NCBI GenBank assembly: GCA_964007475.1
Contig: OZ023274.1
Coordinates: forward strand, 58,424,076 to 58,488,075
Length of the DNA: 64,000 nucleotides
Source: Hybos culiciformis
Lineage: Eukaryota > Arthropoda > Insecta > Diptera > Hybotidae
Direction: 5' to 3'
Positions 10,683 through 20,437 of the stretch are shown here, in pieces. The notes beneath the pieces are model-generated. The model was given only the letters and a program-made list of their open reading frames with translations, was not told the DNA's origin and did no database searches. The translations under genes and the position numbers were made by a program. The number at the start of each line of letters is the position of its first letter. Positions within the stretch are counted from its first letter, which is position 1.

Positions 10683-11376
10683 CGTATATAATATACCAAT
10701 CACTTGTCACAAAAACACTTTTTCCTTTTTTTTTCGTTTTCAATTCACGCGTGAACACTGTCACCCTCATTCTGGGTGTGCCCTTTTCCAGAAATCTATG
10801 AGTAATCGTATATTTAAACGCGAACAGTGAATAAGCTGAAAAAAATATTTTATTTTTGTTTTGACCTGCACAATTGTCTGAACCAAAATCTGAACTCTTC
10901 ACAACCATTTCCAACCTCATTTCCTACAAAGTTCATTAAAAACTAGAAACTTCGTTTGCCCCCTTTTTTGCGAGGCACTCGCCCCATACATAACAATATG
11001 CCTCTTTTTGGCACATTTCAAAAATAGAAAAAATAAAGGCGGCAAATTTTCTTTATAATAAAGGGCATTTAGTTGCTGTTTTATTATCGTCTTCTTTGAA
11101 TTCACGACTTTTTTTTAACAAATTGTAGATGTTCACTATTTTATTTTTCAGTCTTCATCCATATTTTGGAAAGAAGTACAATCGTGAATCGTTACATTGA
11201 TCGGATTTTGGGACGAAAAATGCTATATTAAATTCGCTATTGAAAATATCGCGATATTGGCGAATAGAGCGTCTTTCTATTCCAGACTTTTCAGAATAGT
11301 TTTCCTCATACAGTCGGAACAGTTTGGCGATATTAAGTCTTTCTTCTTGAATATAGAAGTTTTTTTTGTGCCACAT
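10683..11376 (-). pseudogene. 5' part of a broken gene with SDNCAGQNKN motif (DUF7869-like)
   Basis: On the minus strand, coding-like pieces run from 11376 to the CGTAT at 10683. 'YRDIFNSEFNIAFFVPKSDQC' lies at about 11200-11290. 'ALYYKENLPP' and 'MYGASASQKRG' lie at about 10970-11070. 'SDNCAGQNKNK' and 'THRFLEKG' lie at about 10790-10890. The last piece ends 'VTSDWYIIY'. These are the conserved blocks of a large arthropod family often annotated DUF7869. Function is unknown, and it is possibly transposon-derived. Frameshifts separate the pieces. The family's next blocks are not downstream but at 46369-46815, on the other side of the element B 5' LTR. Confidence 0.72.
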
Positions 11377-11693
11377 TCTAATTTAATGTTTTAATAAATA
11401 TGTATTATTAATTTGCGTTGTATTGGATTTTATTTATAGTACAACATATTATTTATTTAAAAAATTACGTTACTTCTTCGACTTCCATTCCACATCGAAC
11501 GTTTAACTTCGAAATGAATTCCAAATGTCAAATGAACAAAGTTGACCACTCATTGATGTAATCCCAGCACAAAATAACTATTTATCCCAGCAGAATTTGT
11601 AAATAAAAATTATCCCAGAAAATATTTTAATTTTCAGTTTACATTGGCCATTTTTACATAGATATTATTTTACTGCTGTATTATTTTGGTGTC
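11377..11693. other. No gene seen
   Basis: AT-rich sequence without a recognisable gene or clear repeat ends. The short open frame on the plus strand at 11197-11394 is antisense to the pseudogene next door. Confidence 0.5.
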
Positions 11694-12105
11694 CTGAAAT
11701 AGCGCCGCCTGACATAGGGCCGCAGGAGAAACTGAAATAGCGCCGCAGCATTTTCGATATTAAACTGAAACTGAAATAGTGCCGCTCAATCCGATTTCAT
11801 CTAAAACTGAAATAGCGCCGCCGATTTCATTTTTCTCAATTGGCGGCACTAATTCAAAATTTTTTGAATTAACACCGCTACAAAAATGTCGGACGATCCG
11901 GAAAAAGTGAAAAAATTGTTGTAACCGCGAAAAACTAAGCAAAATGTATGTAAAAGCTGTTGTGCATAATAGGTGACTGCTACCGCGTCCCATTCGCTTC
12001 TCGCGAAGCGCTCCAAGAAAAAAAAAGAAAAAATGTGCCCTAGGGGGTTCGGGGGAGGCGGCAGCCGCCGCCGGCGCTATGTCAGGCGACGCTATTACAT
12101 GGAGC
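11694..12105. mobile_element. GC-rich MITE with GCGCCGC repeats
   Basis: Inverted ends: TGAAATAGCGCCGCCTGACA on the left, and on the right a complementary copy ending near 12103 (two mismatches over 23 bp). The left half holds four spaced copies of 'CTGAAATAGCGCCGC' (11694-11820). The middle is unusually GC-rich ('GCGGCAGCCGCCGCCGGCGC' at about 12058) compared with the surrounding DNA. Nothing in the 11760-12170 open frame resembles a protein. Confidence 0.6.
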
Positions 12106-12324
12106 CAAGTTTTATTAAAAAGTTTTATTAAAAAACGCACTAAGGCCATTATTATACAAAAAAAACACAAGAGCTGTCATAGGAACGTAATTCCTTTCCG
12201 TATATATAAGTAATTTTCATTTTCAATCAATTCAAATTGAGCTTTCATTTCCAATTAATCCAAATTGACTAATTGCATCATTGGCAAAATTATACAAAAT
12301 TGTACAAGATTTTTTATTTACACT

Positions 12325-12740
12325 AGTCGAAATACCCGGCTTCGCATGGTATTACCGAGCTTATATTAATATCAAAACACTTTAATCCAGATTTGGTGCA
12401 CTAAAAAAATACGAATTTCCAAATTTGCTACATAGGCCCTCAATTGAGCCCTAGGACAACGGTTGGGGGTCTTTCAACATCCAGTTTTTTAAATAGGCTT
12501 TTCGGGTCCTACGCTACAAAATTTTATCGGAATATACCTAAATTGCAAAGCCGGCTTCTAAGGTAGCCCTCCGTCGGGCCTCGGATCAAAATTTCTAGTA
12601 CTCTATAACCATCTCGGGGCCCAATGCTACTTAAGTTCAAAATTTCAGCCAAATCTATCCAACAGTTTAGGCGTGATTGAGGACAGGGAAATACAGAAAC
12701 AGAGAATCAGAGAATTTTCATTTTTATTTATTAGATTGAA
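12325..12740. repeat. Interspersed repeat with LINE/SINE-like 3' module
   Basis: Begins near 'GAAATACCCGGCTTCGCATGG' and contains 'AAATTTCAGCCAAATCTATC', 'CAACAGTTTAGGCGTGATTG' and a tail of CAGAAACAGAGAATCAGAGA before A/T-rich sequence. This arrangement resembles the 3' ends of dispersed non-LTR or SINE-type arthropod repeats. I cannot name the family. There is no coding region. Confidence 0.45.
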
Positions 12741-12895
12741 ATTAGTATAAAAATTTAAATTTTATTTGAATTATAAAATATTAATTAGTTAATAATAAAA
12801 AATTAAAATTTTCTAAATATTTTATTACTATTTTATAAAATCAAATAAAATTTAAGTTTATCAATTTTCATACAAATTTCAATCAAAATTATTAC
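12735..12895. repeat. AT-rich palindromic repeat, copy at 53262-53410
   Basis: The stretch with 'TTAATTAGTTAATAATAAAA' and 'TAAATATTTTATTACTATTT' is imperfectly self-complementary. It recurs almost unchanged at about 53262-53410 next to another hAT fragment. No coding potential. Confidence 0.55.
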
Positions 12896-13090
12896 TATTT
12901 ACTGCGAGAGGGACTTTTTGGACATTGTATCAAGACAATTTAAATTGCGACGGCGTCGATTCAAATCACTTGCCCAGTGAGCTTTTAAGACCAGTGAGCT
13001 TTTAAGACTAAATCGCACGCATACACACGCATACAGCATTTCGTTACGTCAACTTTTCTACTAAATCGCACCTCTGTATTCGTTATCTCG

Positions 13091-14008
13091 CAGGGATGCC
13101 AACTGGGGTGTTTTACCCTGGAGTTTCCAGTTTTTCAACTAAAACTCCAGTCTCCAGGTTTTTTAAAATTTTACCAGTTTTTTTCAAAATTAATAATTTT
13201 AAAGTAAAAAAGAAATTCACATAAGCCTTTCACCAGTAGAAGTCATTTTACTTTGTTATTCATTTAGCTATAGTAACATTTGTTCCAAAACAAAGTTATT
13301 AATACCTTTAAGAAATAATTGATCTCATTAATTAACTAATTTTTTTCTAATTTCAATAATTGTATTTATTTTATATTACTTTTTATAAAGTTTTATTCTA
13401 ATTTGAATTATTTTGGTATATGCGGTTTATTTTATATTTCGTTTGTTTATGATAATAATAATTGTGCTTCACCCTTAAAATATTTAAGAATTTCAAATTT
13501 TGAATTTCAAATTCCTAATGTATTTTGTTGTGTAAAATTCAAATTTTTTTTTGTTGTTGTGAATCTCAAATACACGTTCTGGCTGAGGCGTGTATTTGAA
13601 ATTCATACAACAAAAAAAATTTTTGAAATTCAAGTTCTGTCATTCTAATTGATTTTCCTTGTACAATAATTTTTTGTTCATAATTTTTGCCCCGATGTAA
13701 TAAAATCCTCTAAAGAAAATCCTACTCTGGCAGCTTTGTCATTAATATTTGAAATTTATGAAAAAAAGTGAAAAAAAGTAATGTATTTTGTTAGTGTGAT
13801 TTAATGTCAAAAAAAAGTTTTCGTGCGAAACTTTTTTTTGACATTAAATCACACTAACAAAATACATTAGGAATTTGAAATTCTTAAATTTTTTTAAGGG
13901 TGAAGCACAAATGTAATTTATAAATTAATTATTTTTTCTATTTTTCTATCTACATTTTTTGTTTTTTCAACTCTCCAGTTTTTCCTCGGTCAAGAGTTGG
14001 CAACCCTG
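13091..14008. mobile_element. hAT-type element with nested palindrome
   Basis: Ends CAGGGATGCCAACT and AGTTGGCAACCCTG. The flanks are TTATCTCG (13083-13090) and TTATTTCG (14009-14016), an 8-bp duplication with one mismatch. Both ends also carry 'CTCCAG' motifs. The interior is occupied by another foldback element at 13464-13912. Confidence 0.82.
13464..13912. mobile_element. Foldback element GTGCTTCACCC, copy 1
   Basis: Starts GTGCTTCACCCTTAAAA and ends with its complement, TTTTAAGGGTGAAGCAC. Long arms contain 'AATTTCAAATTCCTAATGTA' and 'TTTGTTAGTGTGATTTAATG'. A tight inner hairpin is centred near 13826 ('AAAAAAAGTTTTCGTGCG' and its complement). A larger copy is at 46932-48212. Confidence 0.75.
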
Positions 14009-14219
14009 TTATTTCGTTACCCCATAAGCCGAGTTAAGGAACTACTTTCCAAAAGTCAATGTATTTGTTTTGACATCAGCGTGCATCACTTGTATTTTGA
14101 GCCGAAAAATAAGTACGAGAGAATACAAGTGTAGAGTTTTTTCCTTATGTCTATTACCTCTTCCCTAAAAGCAAAAAGAATACACGAGTAAAACAATCGT
14201 TAATAACTAAATTTTGAAA

Positions 14220-14330
14220 ATATTTTAACAAACCCGAAGAAATTAGTGGCCAACCCGAAGACCCGAAGTTACCACCCGAAGTTACCACTTCAAACCTGAA
14301 GTCTTCCGATGAAAATTGTCGAGTTGGTAA
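14220..14330. repeat. Short direct repeats (ACCCGAAG)
   Basis: Several copies of 'ACCCGAAG' or 'ACCCGAAGTTACCA' in about 80 bp. Simple local duplication, no function seen. Confidence 0.5.
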
Positions 14331-14560
14331 CACTGTTTGTAATTAATTTTTTGTTTGCTGTTGCAATAATTTGTTCTATGTTATTTTTTATTTCATTGAT
14401 AACTTTATCATATTCTTCTAATATTTTTGTGTTTAAACATAGTTGTTTGTTGGTTGTTTGTATTATACTATTCTGATTATTAGTTAATTTTTCTATTACG
14501 TCATCATATCTTTTTCATCTTAACATCTTAATTTCCGGTAAAGAATTTTAATGTGCATGT
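14330..14560 (-). pseudogene. Possible env/coiled-coil fragment
   Basis: On the minus strand an open Asn/Gln/Ile-rich stretch ('DDVIEKLTNNQNSII' ...) reads as a long helix. It resembles the helical segment downstream of the cleavage site in insect retrovirus-like F proteins, and retroelement sequence lies next to it. It is short and has no cleavage site or fusion peptide, so the call is tentative. Confidence 0.25.
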
Positions 14561-14639
14561 GTTCGGTAAGTTGTGTTTACTACCGTAGAATTAAGCTCAG
14601 TAAATGGTTTATTACATGCGTCAATACACATGCAATTAT

Positions 14640-15075
14640 TTGCTTAAGTAAATTTTATTTATACTGTTTTTAAAATTTGAAATGAGTTTTGGCAGTCTTG
14701 TGACCAGAAAAAATTTACTTTAAGTTTAGTTATATTATTGAGAGGTTTTGCTATTGAAGCGAAGTTTGGGATAAATTTTCTGTAGTAATTCATAAATGCC
14801 ACGAATCTTTTTCTCGCATCTTTATCTTTAGGAATATGATAATTTTTAATACAATCGAGTTTTGAACTATCAGGGTGAATTCCCTTATCCACTTATGTTC
14901 GAGATAAATGACCTCTGATTTTACAAAAGAACATTTTTATAGGGATTAAGTTTTAAGTTCAATTTTTGTCAAATAGAAAAAATATCTTTTAAGTTTTTTA
15001 AATAGTGATCTACTGAACGACCTATACACAAATAATATCATCAATATTAAGAAAACATTGCAAAGGTTATAAGTA
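14640..15075 (-). pseudogene. pol: Degraded gypsy reverse transcriptase/RNase H fragment
   Basis: On the minus strand, 14892-14659 is open and shows 'DKGIHPDSSKLDCIKNYHIP', 'FVAFMNYYRKFIPNFASIAK' and 'FFWSQDCQNSF'. This is the connection between reverse transcriptase and RNase H in gypsy elements. Upstream (14900-15070) a decayed 'IDDII' catalytic box and following sequence are visible with stops. It is a fragment of a separate element, oriented opposite to elements B and C. Confidence 0.8.
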
Positions 15076-15099
15076 GTAAAGATGATAGTTGGGCCAGAC

Positions 15100-15190
15100 A
15101 TGCAAAACTAGGTCACAGACAATTAGGTCAAGGACCTTTCGTCGAAAAATAATTAGGTCACTAACTGTACTTTTGAAAGTAGGTTAGTAG
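15100..15190. repeat. TAGGTCA direct repeats
   Basis: At least four spaced copies of 'TTAGGTCA' or 'TAGGTCA' in 90 bp. AGGTCA is the nuclear-receptor half site, but no gene depends on it here, so this is probably repeat debris. Confidence 0.35.
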
Positions 15191-15438
15191 GTCAGGTTTT
15201 GACTTATAAAGTTTATTTTATTTTTGTGATTGTAAGATTCGAACATTTATACATGTATTATTGACATTTTTCATTGAGGGTCATCACCTAAGAGAAAATG
15301 AAATTGTAGGAATAAATATAATATGCAATTTGTATTGATCTTTTTTCCTTATGTGTAAAAGATGATCGTGTGTATATTATTATTATTATTCTTGTTAGGT
15401 AACTTGTTTTTTTAATCACACTGTCACTGAAGATGGCA

Positions 15439-16368
15439 TTAATTATTAATAATCGGATTCTCAATATTTCGAATTTTATATGAATGTACTCTGCCTGGAT
15501 TTGCTATATTCATGTTTTGCAATGCTGATATTATACTCCATTTAAAGCAATATTCATCCTCATTATGCACATTAGGGCACGCATGTTTTGCTGCAAGTGA
15601 TTTAGGCGTTTCAATGTAATTTGAACTTCTCAATGGCTTATATTCACAAATATTCAGCTCCAGGTGTAAAATTCTTACGAGGCTCCAACCACTATATTTT
15701 TCTTGAAATTCCTCCGTTTGGGTGTTCACTTTTTCGAGCATGTCTTCATACAAATTAGAAGCTTCGTCCGGCATTAATAATGGCTGCATTTTTGTGTTGA
15801 ATGATTTAATGCTTATAATTAATTCATCATCCTCATCATCGTCAGATTTTTTAGGTTTTACATATTCCCCCAACAATTCAATATTGAATTTAATTGCAAC
15901 ATGCTCATTCAATTCTCTTTTCAGCAAATTTATCACATCATTTTTTATTCTATGCATAAATTCTTTTGGATTTAACAATGACTCATCTTGATTTTTCACT
16001 ATGTACGTGCAAATTCTACTTTTAAATAAATCCCTAATCTTTTTTATGCCATCGGAAACATCTTCAACACTTTTTGATTTATGCTCAAATGTTCTGATGT
16101 GGTGTGCCCATCTTTTTTTATCTATGTATAAATCAGCACAATACTGCTGCTGCTGCAGCTACTGCCACTGCTGCTGCTGCTGCTGATCTTTTGCTGGGGG
16201 TCTTCTTGCAGCAGCACCACCACTTGTTGATGCTTTTGGCTTTTCCACTTTTAAAATCTTTTTTGGCGGTTCTTCTGCATCATTATCTTTATGCTTTCTA
16301 TGTTTAAGTATATTTTTTCTATAGAGTTCTTCACCACATTTCTCACATAATGCTAGCAATCGATTCAT
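15439..16368 (-). pseudogene. Zinc-finger protein with PolB-associated (Maverick/adintovirus-like) N-terminal region
   Basis: About 309 codons from ATG 16368, open except for a single TAG at 16157-16159 inside a CAG/glutamine tract. The N-terminus has a zinc-finger-like motif (Cys-x2-Cys ... His-x2-His in 'CEKCGEELYRKNILKH'), then a Lys/Pro-rich linker, poly-Gln, and an acidic run (DDDEDDE). The C-terminal part has 'GWSLVRILHLELNI', 'PLRSSNYIETPKSL' and 'NEDEYCFKWSIISAL'. These C-terminal blocks are common in arthropod proteins that precede family-B DNA polymerases of Maverick or adintovirus-like elements (from memory). Here the frame stops soon after 'GRVHSY', and no polymerase follows, so it is a truncated N-terminal part. 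The gene at 16690 lies divergently, 321 bp away. Confidence 0.65.
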
Positions 16369-16689
16369 TCTTTTATCTCAACAACGTATCTTTGTAAAGC
16401 AATAAACGCCACTTGCGATGAAAATTAATTTTGGTTGGTTTTTGTAGGGGGCGATTTTCTTCCCCACTTCATTACATCCGCTAGAAAATAACAACATGCA
16501 CTTTAAATTACTTTCACAATAAAATTCATATGAAAATCCTATAAATCATCATCTGATAAAAAAAAATAAATTAAAAATTATCTACATGCAAACATCGCTT
16601 TCGCACACTAAAGTTCTCATATGAGAATACTATAAATAGGATCTTTATAGAAATAATAACTTAAGTTTAATTTTGCAATCCTTGCTGAT
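16369..16689. promoter_or_regulatory. Intergenic region between two divergent genes
   Basis: 321 bp of AT-rich sequence separating the minus-strand gene at 16368 from the plus-strand gene at 16690. 'ACTATAAATAGG' at 16630-16641 is a good TATA-type element about 50 bp before the plus-strand ATG. 'TCCTATAAATCATC' at about 16539-16552 is another TATA-like site. This arrangement suggests a shared bidirectional promoter; the inference is from spacing only. Confidence 0.4.
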
Positions 16690-17124
16690 ATGATCCATCC
16701 TAGAACCTCAATTGTATTCGTAGATTTGCAGTTTGTATTTGGCAACTTCGGCCAATTATTTGTGAAAGAAATATGCTACATGTTTGGAGATCGCCCTATC
16801 GCAGAATATGCCACATTCAAGCCACCATATTCTAGCAATGAATTACACCCTCGAGCCATCAAACAAAATCAACATTGCAAAAACTTTATAAATGGCTTGG
16901 ATTGGGTTTTTGGGGAGAAGGATTACAGCGACTTGGAAGATTATTTGCAAAGATTTGAAGGTTACACATCATTGTTGTTGGAAATAATAAAAAAAACTAT
17001 ATTGGAGAAGTTTATTTCAGCGAAAATTAACTGCATAGCGCATCATATTAAACCCAAGCGATGTGCTGTAAATAATATTTTTAAAATTTTCGTTTTTATG
17101 GAGAAACATAACTTTGAAATATAA
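16690..17124 (+). CDS. Uncharacterised insect-element protein, shortened
   Basis: 144 codons, starting with ATG 16690, downstream of a TATA-like element. It shows 'FVDLQFVFGNFGQLFVKEIC', 'YATFKPPYSSNEL', 'INGLDWVFGEKDY' and a Cys/His tail 'INCIAHHIKPKRCAVNNIF'. I recognise the pattern as a family found in many copies in arthropod genomes, with an N-terminal FVD motif and a C-terminal C-x3-H...C-A-x-N-N-x motif, but it has no established function. The part between 'YLQRFEGYT' and the tail is shorter than I expect, consistent with an internal deletion. AATAAA right after the stop is a likely poly(A) signal. It is divergent from the gene at 16368; both probably come from one mobile or viral element. 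Confidence 0.55.
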   Translation: MIHPRTSIVFVDLQFVFGNFGQLFVKEICYMFGDRPIAEYATFKPPYSSNELHPRAIKQNQHCKNFINGLDWVFGEKDYSDLEDYLQRFEGYTSLLLEIIKKTILEKFISAKINCIAHHIKPKRCAVNNIFKIFVFMEKHNFEI

Positions 17125-17555
17125 ATAAAAGAATTTATTTCAAAAAACTTATATTTATTTCTAAACTTTTAGTTTTTGACTTATCCTTTTCACTCACTTT
17201 TTACCTAATGTGAAATAAATTCATGATCATAAAAAAAAAAGGCTATCTTTGTTTACCACATTGTCTAAAATCATCAGCATGAAAAATTCTTTTCTTTCAA
17301 AATATAAAATAAAATAAATTTATGATCAAGAATCCAATTATCAACATAAAACAAAGGCAGCATAAAACACATTGACCCCATAAAAAGAAAACAATGTTAT
17401 CTTTGTTGATTCCCAAATGAATTCTCAACACAGAAAACTACACATAAAACTATGCGCCTATTATAAATAAGATAAGAAAGTGATGATATAATTTCATAGA
17501 ACAAAAGAAAAGTTGATCAGAAGAAAGCCTTTTCATTCAAAAATGCGAAGAAAAA
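17125..17555. other. No gene seen
   Basis: AT-rich sequence after the poly(A) signal, with repeated 'AAAGAAAA' and 'ATGATCA' words. No ORF of interest. Confidence 0.5.
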
Positions 17556-17559
17556 TTTT

Positions 17560-17915
17560 TATTTTTAAAATGTTCACCTTTTGACTTCAATTTTTGGCGG
17601 TTTTTCACTTCAATGTTTTTTTATTTAAATTTTTGACAGCTTTTTGGCAGTTTATTTGACAAATAATTTGAAACTTTTCACCTCACATTTGAATTTTTGA
17701 CATTTAACTTGAAGTTTCCCACCTAAAATTTTGAATTTTTGACAGTTTTTTGACAGTTCATTCAGTTTTTGACAGTTTTTTTGAAGTTTTTCACCTAATT
17801 TTTGAATTTTTGGCAGTTTTTGGCAGTTAATTTGAACTTTTTCACCTAAAATTTGAATTTTGACAAATTTTTGACAGTTAAATTGAAGTTTTTCACCTAA
17901 TTCACCTAATTTAAC
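17560..17915. repeat. Degenerate minisatellite TTTTTGACAGTT/TTTTTCACCTAA
   Basis: Alternating words 'TTTTTGACAGTT', 'TTGAAGTTTTTCACCTAA' and 'AATTTGAATTT' recur about six times with a period of about 55-65 bp. There is a conversion between GACAG and GGCAG. No coding. Confidence 0.7.
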
Positions 17916-18140
17916 CTGGCTCCGGCTCCAAGTGAGCCAAAGTCCTCATATTGTACCTACTAATAGGAATCTCAAAATTAAAAAAGTAAATAAATGAAAA
18001 ACTGAAAACATAAATAAAATATTTTTGCTTTATTTTATTTTTAATACATAAATTTAAAATTAATATCAAAATTTAATCAGTTTTATTTTGAAAAAAGTTT
18101 TTAATCCAAACTAAAATCTAGATTTTAGTGTAGTCTAGAC

Positions 18141-18581
18141 CAGCGTTTCTCAACCTTTCTACTATTGCGACCTATAAAATATGAATATAAAATAACGCGA
18201 CCCTCAATGTGAAAAATAACGCGACGAAATCTGAAAAATTTAATGACAAGCTAGAAAGACACCTTTAAAATGTTTTATTTATTTTTATTTTAACGACTTA
18301 TAATATGTTGTTGACACATTCATTTGATAATTAATTTTTTTTCGTTCGATTTGTTTAAAGCGAATGAATTTTAAAAGCTGTTTTATTATTATCAATCTAA
18401 AAACAGAGCAATCTGTTAGAAAATAGATGTATAGATTAATTCTTCTTACATAATCAAAATATTTTATTATTTTTGAAAAAATATATGTAGCATTTGTAAT
18501 AGAATTTTCCCATTAAAACGACCCATTGAAAATCTTTCGCGACCCAAATTTGGGTCGCGACCCTAAGGTTGAGAAACACTG
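18141..18581. mobile_element. hAT MITE (CAGCGTTTCTCAACC)
   Basis: 441 bp with ends CAGCGTTTCTCAACCTT and AAGGTTGAGAAACACTG, flanked by perfect 8-bp duplications GTCTAGAC (18133-18140 and 18582-18589). The subterminal part has 'GCGACC' words on both sides. There is no transposase. A degraded inverted copy is at about 53045-53207. The clean duplications suggest a relatively young insertion. Confidence 0.92.
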
Positions 18582-18920
18582 GTCTAGACAGTGAAAATTA
18601 TTTCGAAGATTTTTACGAAAATACATTCAAAAAACATCTTCAAAATAATCTTCAAAAACATCTAGTATAAACACAAGTTGAAAAAGTAGCCTTTTGGAAA
18701 ATAATTTTTTCACAAAATTTAACTTAAAAAATTTTTTTTTTATAAAGACAAAAAACACCTAAAAAACGTTTGTTTAAAAGAAAAAAATGTAAAACAGGAG
18801 AAAACTAGAAAATAGTAGAACAAAACGAAAAAAAACCCTACGAGATCTTATATAATTAGGACTTGCAATACTTTACCAAATTTTCAGTATTTCGGTATCT
18901 CGTTATACTAATACCGGGAT

Positions 18921-19802
18921 TGTTACAGAGAAAAAAAATTTTTCTAATTAGAATTAGATAAATATCCTAAAAATTTCAAAAAAAAAAAAAGTAGAATAAA
19001 AATTATATAAAATAACTTTAACTGCATTTTTTTTTAACTCAAGAAACAAAAAAAAAAAACAAAAATTTGTATTCTTTATAAACGGTTATCAAAGAAAACC
19101 AAAAAAATTTTATGTAAATAACCTTCAAGTAATTATGTACAACAAAAAAATTAATAAAAATTTTTTTTTATTTTCAAATAATTTTATATCTATATGTATG
19201 AAATCATATTGTTCAACAATCAACAATAATTAATGTAATCTTTTAATTAAGTTTATAAAAAAATTTTTGATAGTTTAATTTTACGTTTGTTAAATAAAAT
19301 ATCTAAAAAAAAAATAACTATGTGTTATTGCTAAATCAATCCCACAGGTCCTTATAGGTACCATAAGAAATGCTGATGTAAGGTCCAGCTCTAGATGGCC
19401 ATAGCCATAAGCTGAAGAATGACTTCTTAGTCATTTAAGTTTTAAGTTTTTTTATTTTGAATTGGTTGGGGTTTCTCAAATATCCTTTTTTTGAGATCTC
19501 CTTTTTATCTTCTTTTAAACGAAAGACATCCTATAAATATTGTTATGGACCCCCTTGGTGTTCACTGTCCTTACCCACCCACCGACGAGCTTAGACCCAG
19601 CCTTAGAACACGGATGTCCTTAGACAGTGGACTCAACACCAGGCTAATTATTGAAAGTAGAGCACTTTCTCTTGCATCTACTTTCACATGTTTCCCTTTT
19701 TATCATAATTTCCTTTATGATAAAATCCTTTTTGTTTGAGTTCATTTGAACTCATATTATTCGTAGTTTAACTACTTACTAATTTATTTTTTTAACATAA
19801 CA
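18921..19802 (+). repeat. Element C 5' LTR
   Basis: 882 bp, TGTTACAGAG...TTAACATAACA. It is flanked outside by GGAT (18917-18920), which is repeated after the 3' LTR. It differs from the 3' LTR at only a handful of positions, but lacks about 430 bp present there between 'AACTCAAGAA' and a 'CAAAAATTTGTATTC' junction. An 82-codon open frame at 19491-19739 is present in both LTRs. Because LTRs are near-identical copies, this alone is not evidence for a gene. Likely promoter and U3/R/U5 boundaries cannot be fixed by eye. Confidence 0.92.
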
Positions 19803-19804
19803 AA

Positions 19805-19822
19805 TGGCGCCCAACGTGGTAA
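19805..19822 (+). promoter_or_regulatory. Element C primer-binding site (tRNA-Lys type)
   Basis: TGGCGCCCAACGTGG lies two bases after the 5' LTR. TGGCGCC is complementary to the 3' end of the tRNA-Lys class used by gypsy, Osvaldo and lentiviruses. The distance to gag is unusually long (about 1 kb). Confidence 0.85.
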
Positions 19823-19925
19823 GACTATGAGTCCTACCCTTCTCAAAGAGGCGGAAGATTTACGAGTCTCTGCCCTTTGAACACATAAAAGGCAAATCGC
19901 CTAGTACAAAATTTTTTATAGTTTA

Positions 19926-19956
<31 letters not shown>

Positions 19957-20052
19957 GAAAACATTTTTACTAATAATTAAAAAACGTTAAAATACATATT
20001 TTAGAAACCCCAATTCAAATAGCTCTATCAAATAATTTTTCTTCATAATATT

Positions 20053-20136
20053 GGAAGAAACTTTTCACCTTGCAGTGCGAGTTCAGTATAAAATGTGGGC
20101 ACAGTCCACACTGAACGTGCTGGGGTAAAATTTTTC
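20053..20136 (+). ncRNA. Leader stem-loop 1 of element C
   Basis: The core reads GCAGTGCGAGTTCAGTAT...GTGGGCACAGTCCAC...ACTGAACGTGCTGGG. The inner stem is GTGG/CCAC with loop GCACAGT, and the middle stem is GTTCAGT/ACTGAAC. The lower stem pairs GGAAGAAACTTTTCACC with GGTAAAATTTTTCC. Same core as the three other copies, different lower stem. Confidence 0.7.
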
Positions 20137-20208
20137 CGAACAATATTACAATTCTAATTCTATACAACTATACTTTATTTCCAATTCTAACACTAAACAA
20201 ACAGTTAT

Positions 20209-20290
20209 CCTGTTACCTATTCTTGCAGTGTGAGTTCAGTATAAAATGTGGGCACAGTCCACACTGTACATGCTGGGAATAGATAACAGG
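20209..20290 (+). ncRNA. Leader stem-loop 2 of element C
   Basis: The same core with ACTGTAC in place of ACTGAAC. The lower stem pairs CCTGTTACCTATTC with GAATAGATAACAGG, 13 of 14 positions. This lower stem shares no sequence with those of copies 1, 3 and 4. Confidence 0.75.
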
Positions 20291-20329
20291 AGATACTATA
20301 AAAATCTTTTTCTTCAATAACAAAAAAAA

Positions 20330-20407
20330 AAAATCAACATCGTACAGTGAGAGTTCAGTATAAAATATGGGCACGGTCCACACTGAACGTGCTGCGATTT
20401 TGATTTT
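20330..20407 (+). ncRNA. Leader stem-loop 3 of element C
   Basis: The core begins TACAGTGAGAGTTCAGT and has 'ATGGGCACGGTCCAC'. The lower stem pairs AAAATCAACATCG with CGATTTTGATTTT, 12 of 13 positions. In the inner stem ATGG replaces GTGG, losing one base pair. Confidence 0.72.
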
Positions 20408-20409
20408 CA

Positions 20410-20427
20410 GTACTTGTAAACAAGTAC
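20410..20427 (+). ncRNA. Small perfect hairpin between leader stem-loops 3 and 4
   Basis: GTACTTG-TAAA-CAAGTAC, a seven-base-pair perfect stem with a four-base loop, immediately after stem-loop 3. Palindromic loops of this type can dimerise, but that is only a suggestion. Confidence 0.5.
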
Positions 20428-20437
20428 AGTGTTTCTT

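Noticed and set aside
11760..12170. 136-codon minus-strand ORF
   Set aside because: Made of GC-rich MITE repeats and low-complexity Ala/Phe runs; no recognisable protein.
15103..15190. AGGTCA array as a nuclear-receptor response element
   Set aside because: No associated promoter or gene; spacing irregular and sequence in repeat debris.
19491..19739. 82-codon ORF present in both LTRs (also 31520-31768)
   Set aside because: The two LTRs are copies of one sequence, so the shared ORF is not independent evidence. No domain is visible.
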